Below are positions 42,387-51,140 of a stretch of 64,000 nucleotides of DNA, piece by piece. The notes below the pieces were generated by a model. The model was not told the DNA's origin and made no database searches. It worked only from the letters and a program-made list of their open reading frames with translations. Positions within the stretch are counted from its first letter, which is position 1. Each line of letters begins with the position of its first letter. This DNA comes from Streptomyces alboniger. GTDB taxonomy: Bacteria > Actinomycetota > Actinomycetes > Streptomycetales > Streptomycetaceae. Made by a program: the position numbers and the translations under genes. The stretch is from positions 3,534,001 through 3,598,000 of the forward strand of contig NZ_CP023695.1 in assembly GCF_008704395.1 (NCBI RefSeq). The letters run 5' to 3'.

Positions 42387-42980
42387 TCAGGGCCGCAGGT
42401 GAGCAAGCAGCGCGTCCGCGGCGGGATAGACCGGCTCCTCAGGGAGGAGCGCACGGGCACCGTCGAGGTCGCCTTCACGTACCAACTCCCTTACGCGCCC
42501 GGCCTGCTCGGTGACGTCGGTGACCGAGACGATCCACTCGTCCGCGTACCGCCGGGAGGCCTCCCCCGCGAGGCCGAGCTGGAGGGACCGGTGGGGCAGC
42601 GGACGCAGGTGAAGGTCCCGCTCCGGGTCCCACTGCACCCGCGCGGGCGCCTGCTTGAGCTGCCGCTTCCAGTCCGCGGCGTCCGCGTGCACGCCCGGCT
42701 CGTAGTGCGAGAGGCACGCGTGGGCGAGGGCCCAGTCGAATCCTTCCCTGCTGATCTCCAGTGCGAGGACGGTCTCCTGCCCCTCCTTCGTGCCCCAGCC
42801 GCAGCGGTACATCATCCACAGGAACGAGGGCTTGATCCACGTCATCCGCTCCCGCCGCCACGCGGCGGGGAAGCGCCCGTCCCGGGCGGCGGGCTCCCCG
42901 ATGTGCGGGGCGTACGCCTGGTAGACGGTCACGGTGGTGTCGGTGTGGGCGGCTCGGATCTGGTGCTCGGGGTGTTTCAC
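42387..42980 (-). CDS. DUF4291 protein
   Basis: 197 residues. The start HQIRAAHTDTTVTVYQAYAPHIGEPAARDGRF and the central RMTWIKPSFLWMMYRCGWGTKEGQETVLALEISREGFDWAL are near-invariant blocks of the DUF4291 family. VQWDPERDLHLRPLPHRSLQLGL follows, also typical. The family is widespread and uncharacterised; its length here is normal. It is divergent from the MFS gene, with about 200 bases between the starts. Confidence 0.9.
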   Translation of the reverse strand: MKHPEHQIRAAHTDTTVTVYQAYAPHIGEPAARDGRFPAAWRRERMTWIKPSFLWMMYRCGWGTKEGQETVLALEISREGFDWALAHACLSHYEPGVHADAADWKRQLKQAPARVQWDPERDLHLRPLPHRSLQLGLAGEASRRYADEWIVSVTDVTEQAGRVRELVREGDLDGARALLPEEPVYPAADALLAHLRP

Positions 42981-43186
42981 GGGGCCAAGCGTGCGATGCC
43001 GGGACGATCGCGCGCCAGCGATTTCGCCCCGCTGGGGTTCTTGTGGGAGGTGGTTCCCGCCGCGGTGAGGAGTTCGGGGGTTTCAGGGTGGGGGCCTTCG
43101 TTGGCCCAGTCCAGCGGGGAGCGGCCCCTTCCGTGCTCTCCGCGCCAGCGGGAATGCCCCGAACCCCCCAAACGTTCACCCCTGAT

Positions 43187-44440
43187 ATGCCGTCCCCCGC
43201 CCAGCGCGCAGCGCCCCGCATGCCCATAGCCGTATACATGCTCGGCCTCGCCGTCTTCGCCCTCGGCACGAGCGAGTTCATGCTCTCGGGGCTCCTGCCG
43301 CCCATCGCGGACGACATGAACGTCTCCATCCCCCGCGCGGGCCTCCTCATCTCCGCCTTCGCCATCGGCATGGTCATCGGCGCCCCCCTGCTCGCCGTGG
43401 CGACCCTGCGCCTGCCCCGCCGTACGACCCTCATCACGCTCATCACGGTCTTCGGCCTGGGCCAGGTCGCCGGCGCCCTGGCACCTTCGTACGAAGTCCT
43501 CTTCGCGTCCCGCGTGATCAGCGCGCTGGCCTGCGCCGGGTTCTGGGCGGTCGGCGCGGCCGTCGCCATCGCGATGGTCGACTTCAACCAGCGCGCCCGC
43601 GCCATGGCGGTGATGCTCGGCGGCCTCTCCATCGCGAACGTCCTCGGCGTCCCGGCCGGCGCGTTCCTCGGTGAGCACTTCGGCTGGCGCTCGGCGTTCT
43701 GGTCGGTGGCCGGGGCGTCCGCGGTCGCGCTCGCCGGGGTCCTGACGCTCATCCCCCGCATCCCGCTCCCCGCCGAGAAGCCGCAGCTCAAGAAGGAACT
43801 GTCCATCTACGCCGACCGTCAGGTCTGGCTGTCCATCGCCGTCACCGCGCTCGCCGCGGGCGGCGTCTTCTGCGCGTTCTCCTACCTCTCCCCGCTGCTG
43901 ACCGATGTGGCGGGCCTGGACGGCGGCTGGGTCCCGTCGGTCCTCGGCCTGTTCGGCGTCGGCGCCCTGGTCGGCACGGCGATCGGCGGCCGGTTCGCGG
44001 ACGCGCACCTCTTCGGGGTGCTGCTCAGCGGCATAGCCGCGTCGACCGTCTTCCTCGTCTGCCTGGCCCTGTTCGCCGCCACCCCGGCCGCGGCGGTCAC
44101 GCTGTCGTTCCTCATCGGGGTCTCCGCGTTCTACACGGGCCCGGCGCTCAACGCCCGTATCTTCAACGTGGCGGGCGCCGCCCCCACCCTCGCGGGCGCG
44201 ACCACGACAGCCGCGTTCAACCTCGGCAACACGGGCGGCCCCTGGCTCGGCGGCACGGTCATCGACCTCGACTTCGGCTACGCGTCCACGGCGTGGGCGG
44301 GCGCGGCGATGACGGCGACGGCGCTCGTGGCGGTGGCGGTGTCACTGCGCCTGCACCGGAAGACACCGAGCCGCGTGATCACGTCCTCGACGCGGTCGGA
44401 AAACACACAAGCCGAAACCACCGCGGCCCGAACCCCCTGA
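43187..44440 (+). CDS. Cmx/CmlR-type MFS efflux pump
   Basis: 417 residues from the ATG at 43187. The first helix AVYMLGLAVFALGTSEFMLSGLLPPIADDMNVSIPRAG is the signature of chloramphenicol/arabinose-like DHA1 exporters. Twelve helices follow, with the DHA1 motifs GAPLLAVATLRLPRRTTL and GVPAGAFLGEHFGWRSAFWSV. It most resembles the actinobacterial Cmx/CmlR group that exports chloramphenicol; other substrates are possible. No resistance leader peptide was recognised upstream. The C-terminal tail (TSSTRSENTQAETTAARTP) is hydrophilic. Confidence 0.85.
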   Translation: MPSPAQRAAPRMPIAVYMLGLAVFALGTSEFMLSGLLPPIADDMNVSIPRAGLLISAFAIGMVIGAPLLAVATLRLPRRTTLITLITVFGLGQVAGALAPSYEVLFASRVISALACAGFWAVGAAVAIAMVDFNQRARAMAVMLGGLSIANVLGVPAGAFLGEHFGWRSAFWSVAGASAVALAGVLTLIPRIPLPAEKPQLKKELSIYADRQVWLSIAVTALAAGGVFCAFSYLSPLLTDVAGLDGGWVPSVLGLFGVGALVGTAIGGRFADAHLFGVLLSGIAASTVFLVCLALFAATPAAAVTLSFLIGVSAFYTGPALNARIFNVAGAAPTLAGATTTAAFNLGNTGGPWLGGTVIDLDFGYASTAWAGAAMTATALVAVAVSLRLHRKTPSRVITSSTRSENTQAETTAARTP

Positions 44441-44475
44441 CTCCCCGGCCCCCTGCCCCCTGATCTCCTGCCCCC

Positions 44476-44748
44476 TTACGCAGACGCAGGCCGCCCCTTG
44501 GGCCTCCGCAGCCCCGCCCCCGTGAGCCTGCGCACCAGCTCCTTCGACCCGACCTCCACCGCCCCCGCCCGCACCGCGTCCTCGTACCGGTGCGACGGGA
44601 TGTCGTAGTGGTCGCGTTCGAAGGCGCGCGGCGGGGCCCCGATGGACGCCGCGAACGCGTGCAGTTCCTCGTACGAGACGTCGCTGATCAGGTGCGACCA
44701 CATGCGGCCGTGTCCCGGCCAGGTCGGCGGATCGATGTAGACCGTCAC
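44476..44748 (-). CDS. DUF4031 protein
   Basis: 90 residues from the GTG at 44748. VTVYIDPPTWPGHGRMWSHLISDVSYEELHAFAASIGAPPRAFERDHYDIP is the diagnostic sequence of DUF4031, and VGSKELVRRLTGAGLRRPK closes the domain. No function is known. The start codon shares bases with the stop of the upstream gene (GTGA), so the pair is translationally coupled. It is convergent with the MFS gene. Confidence 0.87.
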   Translation of the reverse strand: MTVYIDPPTWPGHGRMWSHLISDVSYEELHAFAASIGAPPRAFERDHYDIPSHRYEDAVRAGAVEVGSKELVRRLTGAGLRRPKGRPASA

Positions 44749-45104
44749 GCGGTCAGCCCGCCCACCGGCGCCACGACGACTCCCGCCTTGCCGCACACCC
44801 AGTGCGGGTCGGGCCCCAGCTCCGGTTCCACGTCGAGGGCGTGCGGGTCCCCCGAGCCGCACACGGGGCACAGCGGCCAGCGCCCGTACCGCTCCAGGAG
44901 CGCGTCCTGTACGTCCTGCGCGACGAGCCCCGCCACATAGGCGATGCCTTCGGGCCACTGCTCGACCCACCAGCGGCGGTGCGCCACGGACTCCTCGACG
45001 AGCGAGACGACCTCGGCCTCGGCGACCTCACGGGCGACGAGGTCGGCGAGGACAAGTGCGCGGGCGGCGTGCAACGCCTGCTCCAGGGGGTCGATCGCGT
45101 CCAT
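44745..45104 (-). CDS. Small helical protein with a possible zinc pair
   Basis: 119 residues from the ATG at 45104. A helical N-terminus (MDAIDPLEQALHAARALVLADLVAREVAEAEVVSLVEESVAHRRWWVEQWPEG) is followed by PLCPVCGSGDPHALDVEPELGPDPHWVCGKAG, where CPVC with the later WVCG could form a treble-clef-like metal site. I recognise no family. It overlaps the DUF4031 gene by four bases and the pair is probably one unit. Confidence 0.72.
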   Translation of the reverse strand: MDAIDPLEQALHAARALVLADLVAREVAEAEVVSLVEESVAHRRWWVEQWPEGIAYVAGLVAQDVQDALLERYGRWPLCPVCGSGDPHALDVEPELGPDPHWVCGKAGVVVAPVGGLTA

Positions 45105-45224
45105 GCAGCCATTGTCACCCCACACGCCCCGTCGCACGGAGCAGAGCCGCCCCATCTCACGGAGCGGAGCCGCCGTGCCCCTCGGAGCGGCACCGCTGTC
45201 GCGGACCTTGACCCCACCCCCCGC

Positions 45225-45239
45225 TGAAAATACGTTTCA
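45225..45239. promoter_or_regulatory. Palindrome before the rpiR start (possible operator)
   Basis: TGAAA-ATACG-TTTCA lies four bases before the GTG of the MurR/RpiR-type regulator. The position over the translation start suggests autoregulation. RpiR-family proteins often bind palindromes with GAAA/TTTC arms. Confidence 0.5.
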
Positions 45240-45242
45240 AGC

Positions 45243-46172
45243 GTGACCCAAGACGTGAAGGAAATTTTCGCGGGCGCCGCACCCCCGGCCCCCGCCGCCC
45301 TCGCGGCCAAGGTGCGGACCCTGGCGCCGTCGATGACCCGCTCCATGCAGCGCGTCGCCGAGGCCGTCGCCGGCGACCCCGCCGGCTGCGCGGCCCTGAC
45401 CGTCACCGGCCTCGCCGAGCTGACCGGCACCAGCGAGGCGACGGTGGTCCGCACCGCCCGCCTCCTCGGCTACCCGGGCTACCGCGACCTGCGCCTCGCG
45501 CTCGCGGGGCTCGCCGCCCAGCAGCAGTCGGGCCGGGCGCCCGCCGTCACCGCGGACATCGCCGTCGACGACCCCATCGCCGACGTCGTCGCGAAGCTCG
45601 CCTACGACGAGCAGCAGACCCTCGCCGACACCGCCGCCGCACTCGACACCGTGCAGCTCGGCGCCGCCGTGGCCGCGCTCGCGACCGCCCGCCGCACGGA
45701 GATCTACGGCGTGGCCGCGTCCGGCCTGGTCGCCCAGGACCTGGCGCAGAAGCTGCTGCGCATCGGCCACATCGCGCACGCGCACTCCGACCCGCACCTG
45801 GCCGTCACGAACGCGGTGACGCTGCGCGCGAAGGACGTGGCCATCGCGATCACCCACTCCGGTTCGACGGGTGACGTGATCGAGCCGCTGCGGGTGGCCT
45901 TCGAGCACGGGGCCACCACGATCGCGATCACCGGCCGCCCCGACGGGGCCGTCTCGCAGTACGCCGACCACGTACTGACCACCTCCACGGCCCGCGAGAG
46001 CGAGCTGAGGCCGGCCGCGATGTCGTCCCGTACGAGTCAACTGCTCGTCGTGGACTGTCTGTTCGTGGGCGTCGCCCAGCGGACGTACGAGACGGCGGCC
46101 CCCGCGCTGGCCGCGTCCTACGAGGCGCTGGCGCACCGCCACAGCCCGCGCGGCGGCCCCAGCGGCCGCTGA
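45243..46172 (+). CDS. MurR/RpiR-family regulator
   Basis: 309 residues from GTG with no clear Shine-Dalgarno, possibly leaderless. An N-terminal helix-turn-helix (MQRVAEAVAGDPAGCAALTVTGLAELTGTSEATVVRTARLLGYPGYRDLRLAL) precedes a SIS sugar-phosphate domain (IYGVAASGLVAQDLAQKLLRIG ... VAIAITHSGSTGDVIEPLRVAF). It should sense a phosphosugar, most likely MurNAc-6-phosphate given that murQ follows by 89 bases on the same strand. A palindrome overlaps its promoter. Confidence 0.9.
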   Translation: MTQDVKEIFAGAAPPAPAALAAKVRTLAPSMTRSMQRVAEAVAGDPAGCAALTVTGLAELTGTSEATVVRTARLLGYPGYRDLRLALAGLAAQQQSGRAPAVTADIAVDDPIADVVAKLAYDEQQTLADTAAALDTVQLGAAVAALATARRTEIYGVAASGLVAQDLAQKLLRIGHIAHAHSDPHLAVTNAVTLRAKDVAIAITHSGSTGDVIEPLRVAFEHGATTIAITGRPDGAVSQYADHVLTTSTARESELRPAAMSSRTSQLLVVDCLFVGVAQRTYETAAPALAASYEALAHRHSPRGGPSGR

Positions 46173-46261
46173 GCCGACCCGACCGGACCCGACCCGAGCC
46201 GACCCGAGCCGATCCGAGCCGCCAACCCCCCACCTCCGCACACGAAAGAGCCACACCCACC
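46173..46261. repeat. Pentanucleotide-rich spacer between rpiR and murQ
   Basis: A run of CCGAC/CCGAG units (CCGACCCGACCGGACCCGACCCGAG and following) covers about 50 bases here. It is non-coding. It may form structure in the rpiR-murQ message but no defined regulatory element is recognised. Confidence 0.7.
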
Positions 46262-47245
46262 ATGACCTTTCCCGAATCCGCCTCCGCCTCCGCCGCCGAA
46301 TCCGAATCCGAATCCGAGACCTACGGACAGCTGCGCGCCCAGCTCGCCACCCTCACCACCGAGGCGTTCCGCCCCGAGCTGTCCGAGATCGACCGGCTGG
46401 ACACCCTCGACATCGCGCGGATCATGAACGGCGAGGACGCGTCCGTCCCCGCGGCCGTGGCCGCGCAGCTGCCCGCGATCGCCGCCGCGATCGACGCCAC
46501 CGCCGAGCGGATGGCCCGCGGCGGCCGCCTGGTCTACGCGGGCGCGGGCACGGCGGGCCGCCTCGGAGTGCTCGACGCGTCCGAGTGCCCGCCGACCTTC
46601 AACACCGACCCGGGCGACGTCGTCGGCCTCATCGCGGGCGGGCCGACCGCGATGGTCAGGGCGGTCGAGGGCGCGGAGGACAGCAAGGAGCTTGCGGCCG
46701 AGGACCTGGACGGCCTGAAGCTGACGGCGGACGACGTCGTGGTCGGCATCTCCGCGTCGGGCCGCACGCCGTACGCGATCGGCGCGGTGGAGCACGCCAA
46801 GGACCGCTACGGCGCGCTGACCATCGGCCTGTCCTGCAACGCGGACAGCGCGCTCGCGGCCGCCGCCGAGCACGGCATCGAGGTCGTCGTAGGCCCCGAA
46901 CTGCTCACCGGCTCCACCCGCTTGAAGGCGGGCACGGCGCAGAAGCTCGTACTCAACATGCTGTCGACGATCACGATGATCCGCCTCGGCAAGACGTACG
47001 GGAACCTGATGGTGGACGTGCGCGCGTCGAACGAGAAGCTGCGCGCCCGGTCGCGCCGCATCGTCGCGCTCGCCACCGGGGCGCCCGACGAGGAGATCGA
47101 GGCGGCGCTGGCCGCGACGGACGGCGAGGTGAAGAACGCGATCCTCACCATCCTGGGCGGCGTCGACGCCCCCACGGCGGCGGACCTCCTCACCACCACG
47201 GACGGCCATCTCCGCGCGGCCTTGGACAGAGCCCGTACAAGCTGA
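46262..47245 (+). CDS. murQ: N-acetylmuramic acid 6-phosphate etherase
   Basis: 327 residues. After a Ser/Glu/Ala-rich N-terminal lead (ESASASAAESESESET), the MurQ core begins: LVYAGAGTAGRLGVLDASECPPTFNTDP, with the catalytic Glu of ASECPPTF, and later GISASGRTPYA and TGSTRLKAGTAQKLVLNMLSTI, which is close to PROSITE-like GckR motifs. The enzyme splits the lactyl ether of MurNAc-6P to GlcNAc-6P and D-lactate during cell-wall recycling. It lies 89 bases after the RpiR regulator, which probably controls it. Confidence 0.94.
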   Translation: MTFPESASASAAESESESETYGQLRAQLATLTTEAFRPELSEIDRLDTLDIARIMNGEDASVPAAVAAQLPAIAAAIDATAERMARGGRLVYAGAGTAGRLGVLDASECPPTFNTDPGDVVGLIAGGPTAMVRAVEGAEDSKELAAEDLDGLKLTADDVVVGISASGRTPYAIGAVEHAKDRYGALTIGLSCNADSALAAAAEHGIEVVVGPELLTGSTRLKAGTAQKLVLNMLSTITMIRLGKTYGNLMVDVRASNEKLRARSRRIVALATGAPDEEIEAALAATDGEVKNAILTILGGVDAPTAADLLTTTDGHLRAALDRARTS

Positions 47246-47735
47246 CTGAGGCGTGGCGGGACGGGTAGCCCGCGTCGGCGCTCCTCATCTCGTGCTGTCA
47301 AGCAAGTACGCGGGTACACGGTCGAGCAGGTGTTCAGACAAGTAGGGCGAGCGGACAATGCGCGAGGCTGGCATTGAGCTAGCGGCGGTCGAGCTGATCC
47401 TGAACGCCCGACGGCGGTCTCCGGGTCCAACACCCGTGCGCAGGACGCTGCCGACCGCAACGAGCCGCCGGGCACGGCTCGACAACCCGGGCAACTCCTG
47501 CCCCCTGACCACAACCTGACTGCCCGCCGGCCTGTTCGCCGTTGCGGTCACAACTACCCAGGCTCCAGCACTTATCGGCCATAGTCCGCAGTCGACACGG
47601 AAGAGTGGTCTCCATCACAGCGTGTGACGTTAACTCCTGGTTGGGTGATCTTCACCGAACGGGCACAGAGTCATCACCGATATCGGGAACTCCGCTATGC
47701 CCAAGGCCATTTCCTGGAGGGGGACTTCTCACACC
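47246..47735. other. Spacer without a supported gene, edge of the accessory region
   Basis: No ORF here has gene-like composition or a recognisable family. A short - strand frame (47285-47551) might be a decayed gene, but nothing supports it. The last 100 bases are noticeably AT-richer than the flanks (TGTGACGTTAACTCC...) and probably hold the promoter of the secreted-protein gene that follows. Confidence 0.5.
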
Positions 47736-48320
47736 ATGCCTACCGCTACAGCCAGACGCCGCACACTCGCCCGCACCTCCGCAGTTCTCGTGAGCGCTCT
47801 CGCAGCGACCACACTGCTCACCTCAGCCGCCACCGCCGACGACACCGGCCCGGCCGGGGACACCGTCGACATCACCGACGACGCGGGCACCGTCAGCCTC
47901 GACGAGGAGGGCCTGTTCGAACTGCCGGCCTCCAACGACGGCGAGATCCAGCCCCAGAACTTCACCAGCAAGATCGTTGAATGGAAGCCCGGCAACCACG
48001 AATCCAGTCACTGGTCGGACAACGACTACACCGAGATCAAGTTCACCGGCTGCTCATTGGAGGGCGTCTCCGGAGGGGGTAGGTCCCTTCACGTGCAGCT
48101 TCATCAGGCCATTCCGTTCAGCCTGGACAGGAGTCTGGGCTCGAAGCGTTTTACGAACTGCTTCAAGGGCTCGGGCAAGACCTCAAGGGGCGAGTGGGAC
48201 ACGCACGAATCCGGCGGCGACAACCGCTACTTCACCATCCCCAAGCACAACGACTCCGAGTACAGCCGTACGTCCTTGGACGTCAGGAAGGTCTACGTCG
48301 ACACCTCAAAGGCAGACTAG
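47736..48320 (+). CDS. Secreted two-cysteine protein ahead of an ABC cassette
   Basis: 194 residues from the ATG at 47736, with GGAGGGGG about 12 bases upstream; an in-frame ATG at 47697 is less well supported. The signal peptide is RRRTLARTSAVLVSALAATTLLTSAATA. The mature part begins acidic (DDTGPAGDTVDITDDAGTVSLDEEGLFELP) and has two cysteines (FTGCSLEG, FTNCFKG) that may pair. No family is recognised. A 12-bp stem-loop terminator follows the stop, so it is transcribed apart from, or only partly with, the ABC genes behind it. Confidence 0.72.
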   Translation: MPTATARRRTLARTSAVLVSALAATTLLTSAATADDTGPAGDTVDITDDAGTVSLDEEGLFELPASNDGEIQPQNFTSKIVEWKPGNHESSHWSDNDYTEIKFTGCSLEGVSGGGRSLHVQLHQAIPFSLDRSLGSKRFTNCFKGSGKTSRGEWDTHESGGDNRYFTIPKHNDSEYSRTSLDVRKVYVDTSKAD

Positions 48321-48346
48321 TCACAACCGAAGTGGCATGACGCAGA

Positions 48347-48374
48347 GCCGGGAAGCGCCCACGCGCTTCCCGGC
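48347..48374 (+). terminator. Stem-loop after the secreted-protein gene
   Basis: GCCGGGAAGCGC (48347-48358) pairs perfectly with GCGCTTCCCGGC (48363-48374) around CCAC, followed by a pyrimidine-rich run. It is 26 bases past the stop and argues against starting the next gene at the upstream ATG at 48337. Confidence 0.85.
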
Positions 48375-48408
48375 TTCCCCCATTTCTTCACAGAGCGGCC
48401 TCGGCACC

Positions 48409-49791
48409 TTGAACCTTCGCACCCGACTGCGCACCACTCCGGCCGTGTGGACCGCGCCGATCTGGCTCGGGATCATTGGCTTCTACTACTTCTACGCCCT
48501 GCACTTCGAGGACTCCTACCAGGAAGTCATTAACGGCCCGCTCTGGGCACCCGAACAGGTCGAGGTGGCACTGTCGTACTTCTATGCCTTCGCCTATGCC
48601 ATCACTCTCGGGCTCGCTGTGTGGGAGGGCGGGCGGTTGAAGCGGGACGGGGTTTGGCAGCTCGTCCCGGGCCGGTCCCGCTATCGCGTGGCCGCTCACA
48701 CACTGGCACCTGTAGTCGCCGCCGGCTGGTTGGTGCTTGTGTTGCCGGCGGTGATGCGTCTGATCGAGACCCGGCTCATGCCGACACCGGCAGCAGTGGC
48801 GCCCCTGGTCATGGCCATGGGCATCGTCTGCGCGTACACGGTGATCGGCTGTGCCCTCGGACACCTCACCCCCCGCATGATCAGCGCACCGCTGTCTGCT
48901 GCTGCCGTGTTCTACGTGATCATTTACACCGTGAAGTACGACGCCCCGACATGGCCCAGGCACCTCTCGGGCCAGCCGGACACCTCCCTCGGATTCGGCG
49001 AGGAATACGGCGCCGCCACACTCTTTGCTCCCTTTCTTTTCATCGCCGCAATAGCCGCCGCGGTGGCTGCGTGGTGGATCCGTACGGCAGGTCAGGGCCG
49101 GTGGGTGATACGCGGCGGCGGAGCAGTGGCAGCCGTGGCGCTCATGGCCACGTGTGTCAACGTCGCAGGTGGCTGGGCCATCGCGGACGGCCCCGTGACC
49201 TCCCATCACGCCACAGCGCGCTGCACCGGCACAGCGCCAAGGGTGTGCATGGCCGAGACCGGCGGCGCGGTGGAGAAACTCGACCAGGTACGCCGGCAGA
49301 TCGTGACGTCGACGTCGAAGCTCCGTGCCGCAGGAGTCAACGTGACCCTGCCCGCCACCGTGTCCGACAGCCTCCTCAACGGCCGGGACCGCAAAGCCTC
49401 GTCGAACACCACTTGGTGGCTCCCGCTCTCCCGGCAGGCCGGGCAGGCGGGAGGCGGCATGACAGCCATCCGGTATGCCGTCCTGCGCAGCAGCGTCACT
49501 TTTCCCTGCACCTTCCCCGCCTCCTACGAGTCCGCGCCTTCGGCTGACTACGTCGTCAACCATGACGCGGCCATGCTGTGGGCCGCCGTCGTCATCGACG
49601 CAGACCGGCCCTATCTGGCATGGCGCAAGGGGGAGTACGGCGGGGTATTTGAGAACCCCCGCCAGGTCCTGGACAAGGTCATGCAACGCGCCCGCGACGC
49701 CCTGGAGCTCCCCGCCCGGCAGCAGACCGCCTGGTTCCACAGAGAGCAGGCCAAGGCCTGCCGCCTCGCCGACCAGGGGGCCAAGTCGTGA
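48409..49791 (+). CDS. ABC-cassette membrane protein with a large extracytoplasmic domain
   Basis: About 460 residues if read from the TTG at 48409; an ATG at 48337 lies before a terminator stem and is unlikely, and a GTG at 48442 is possible. About seven hydrophobic helices (AVWTAPIWLGIIGFYYFYALHF through VIRGGGAVAAVALMATCVNVAGGWAI) precede a soluble C-terminal domain of about 190 residues. That domain has a CTGTAPRVCMAE pair and further cysteines, so disulfides are likely and it should face outward. I recall similar proteins as DUF7224, which is tentative. It overlaps the next gene by four bases. Confidence 0.68.
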   Translation: MNLRTRLRTTPAVWTAPIWLGIIGFYYFYALHFEDSYQEVINGPLWAPEQVEVALSYFYAFAYAITLGLAVWEGGRLKRDGVWQLVPGRSRYRVAAHTLAPVVAAGWLVLVLPAVMRLIETRLMPTPAAVAPLVMAMGIVCAYTVIGCALGHLTPRMISAPLSAAAVFYVIIYTVKYDAPTWPRHLSGQPDTSLGFGEEYGAATLFAPFLFIAAIAAAVAAWWIRTAGQGRWVIRGGGAVAAVALMATCVNVAGGWAIADGPVTSHHATARCTGTAPRVCMAETGGAVEKLDQVRRQIVTSTSKLRAAGVNVTLPATVSDSLLNGRDRKASSNTTWWLPLSRQAGQAGGGMTAIRYAVLRSSVTFPCTFPASYESAPSADYVVNHDAAMLWAAVVIDADRPYLAWRKGEYGGVFENPRQVLDKVMQRARDALELPARQQTAWFHREQAKACRLADQGAKS

Positions 49792-50372
49792 TCTGGTGGA
49801 TCAAGGCCCGCCGCCTGCGCCCCGTGCTTGTGCCCGGCACCGCCGCATGCATCCTCCTCGTCGCTCTCGCACACGACCAGGCCATCGAGCTGCCCGGCAT
49901 GCTGAGCGCCAGTGCCAACCAGGTGTTCCTCATGCAGCTCACCCCCCTCCTGGTCACCTCCACCCTCGCCCACTGCCTCAACCAGCGTCTGGACGAGGCC
50001 GAAGTGATGGCCACCCGCAACCTGCGCCGCCTCGACATAGGAGCGGTCCTGACATGCGTGTCGGCCGTGGCGGTGGCCGGAGTGGCCATCGGCGCCGCTG
50101 CGGGTTCCGACGAGGCGACCACGATCGGGCGCAACACCGCTTTCCTCACCGGCCTCATGCTGCTCGCCGAAGCCGTGCATCCCAAGGCGGTCACCGTGGC
50201 GCCGGCCGGATGGGTGTTCGCCATCATGTTCCTCGGTTACTCCGACTACCACCGCCCCTGGCCGTGGGCCGTGACGCTGCACTCCCCGCCCAACATCCCC
50301 GCTCTCCTCGTCTGCCTGGCCGTCTTCCTCGGCGGCCTCATCGCGCAGGCCCTCACCCGTCGCACCATATGA
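49788..50372 (+). CDS. Six-helix membrane protein of the ABC cassette
   Basis: 194 residues from the GTG at 49788, which overlaps the stop of the preceding gene. Five or six helices are visible (LVPGTAACILLVALAHD, QVFLMQLTPLLVTSTLAHCL, IGAVLTCVSAVAVAGVAIGAAAG, TAFLTGLMLLAEAVHP, AGWVFAIMFLGYSDY, IPALLVCLAVFLGGLIAQAL). It is too short for an ordinary ABC permease and has no named family. With the 460-residue protein it could form a two-part membrane unit driven by the ATPase that follows 15 bases later. Confidence 0.65.
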   Translation: MIWWIKARRLRPVLVPGTAACILLVALAHDQAIELPGMLSASANQVFLMQLTPLLVTSTLAHCLNQRLDEAEVMATRNLRRLDIGAVLTCVSAVAVAGVAIGAAAGSDEATTIGRNTAFLTGLMLLAEAVHPKAVTVAPAGWVFAIMFLGYSDYHRPWPWAVTLHSPPNIPALLVCLAVFLGGLIAQALTRRTI

Positions 50373-50387
50373 AAGGCCGTCCCCGCC

Positions 50388-51140
50388 ATGCCCGTTGAAC
50401 TCCAGGCAGTGTCCTACGCCTACGGCCGCAACAAACCCCGAATCCTCGACCAGCTCACCTACACCACCCCGCACGGCTTCACCGTCCTACTTGGCCCCAA
50501 CGGCGCCGGCAAATCCACGCTGTTGAAGCTCGCCGCCGGCGTCAACCAGCCCACCACCGGCGCTGTACGCCTAGGCCGCCTGTCTTCGACGACCCGGGAA
50601 TACCGCACCAAGGTCGCCTGGATGCCCCAGACCATCACCGCGATGACAGGCCTCACCGCACGCGAACAAGTCGCCTACACGGGCTGGCTCAAAGGCATGA
50701 ACCGCGCATCCGCCTGGGAAGCAGCGGCCACCGCCCTGGACCGGGTACAGATGAAGGATCGCGCCGACACGAAGACCAAACAGCTATCCGGCGGTCAGCT
50801 GCGGCGTATCGGCGTGGCCTCCGCCCTCGTCCACGACGCCCGCATTCTGCTCCTCGACGAACCTACCGCCGGAATGGACCCCGCCCAGCGCCGCGTCTTC
50901 CGCGACCTGATCCTCCGCCTCGCCACCGACGAAGTACAGGTGCTGATGTCCACCCATGACGTCGCCGACCTCGCCGAAGAAGCCGACCACGTCACTGTCC
51001 TCACCGACGGCCGCATCACCTTCAACGGAACCACCCGGGACTTCCTCGCCCATGCCCCAACTCAAACTCCTGCGGGACGACAGGCCGAAGCGGCCTACAC
51101 CGCCATTTCCTCTGAGTTCACGGCCCCCCCGGCCCACTGA
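50388..51140 (+). CDS. ABC transporter ATPase of the exporter-like cassette
   Basis: 250 residues from the ATG at 50388. Walker A is LLGPNGAGKSTLLKLAAGV (about residues 37-55), the Q-loop is VAWMPQTITAMTGLTAREQVAYTGWLKG, the signature is KQLSGGQLRRIGVASALV, Walker B is ARILLLDEPTAGMDPAQRR, and the H-loop is MSTHDVADLAEEA. It belongs to the single-domain NatA-like group that powers exporters with ABC-2-type partners. It is the third gene of the cassette, and its 3' end overlaps the convergent hydrolase remnant by 23 bases. Confidence 0.88.
   Translation: MPVELQAVSYAYGRNKPRILDQLTYTTPHGFTVLLGPNGAGKSTLLKLAAGVNQPTTGAVRLGRLSSTTREYRTKVAWMPQTITAMTGLTAREQVAYTGWLKGMNRASAWEAAATALDRVQMKDRADTKTKQLSGGQLRRIGVASALVHDARILLLDEPTAGMDPAQRRVFRDLILRLATDEVQVLMSTHDVADLAEEADHVTVLTDGRITFNGTTRDFLAHAPTQTPAGRQAEAAYTAISSEFTAPPAH

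Noticed and set aside
47285..47551. 88-residue - strand ORF after murQ
   Set aside because: No start signal, no family and no gene-like composition; recorded as spacer only.
48337..48408. Upstream ATG start for the ABC-cassette membrane protein
   Set aside because: This start would place a 12-bp terminator stem (48347-48374) inside the coding sequence; a start at or after 48409 fits better.
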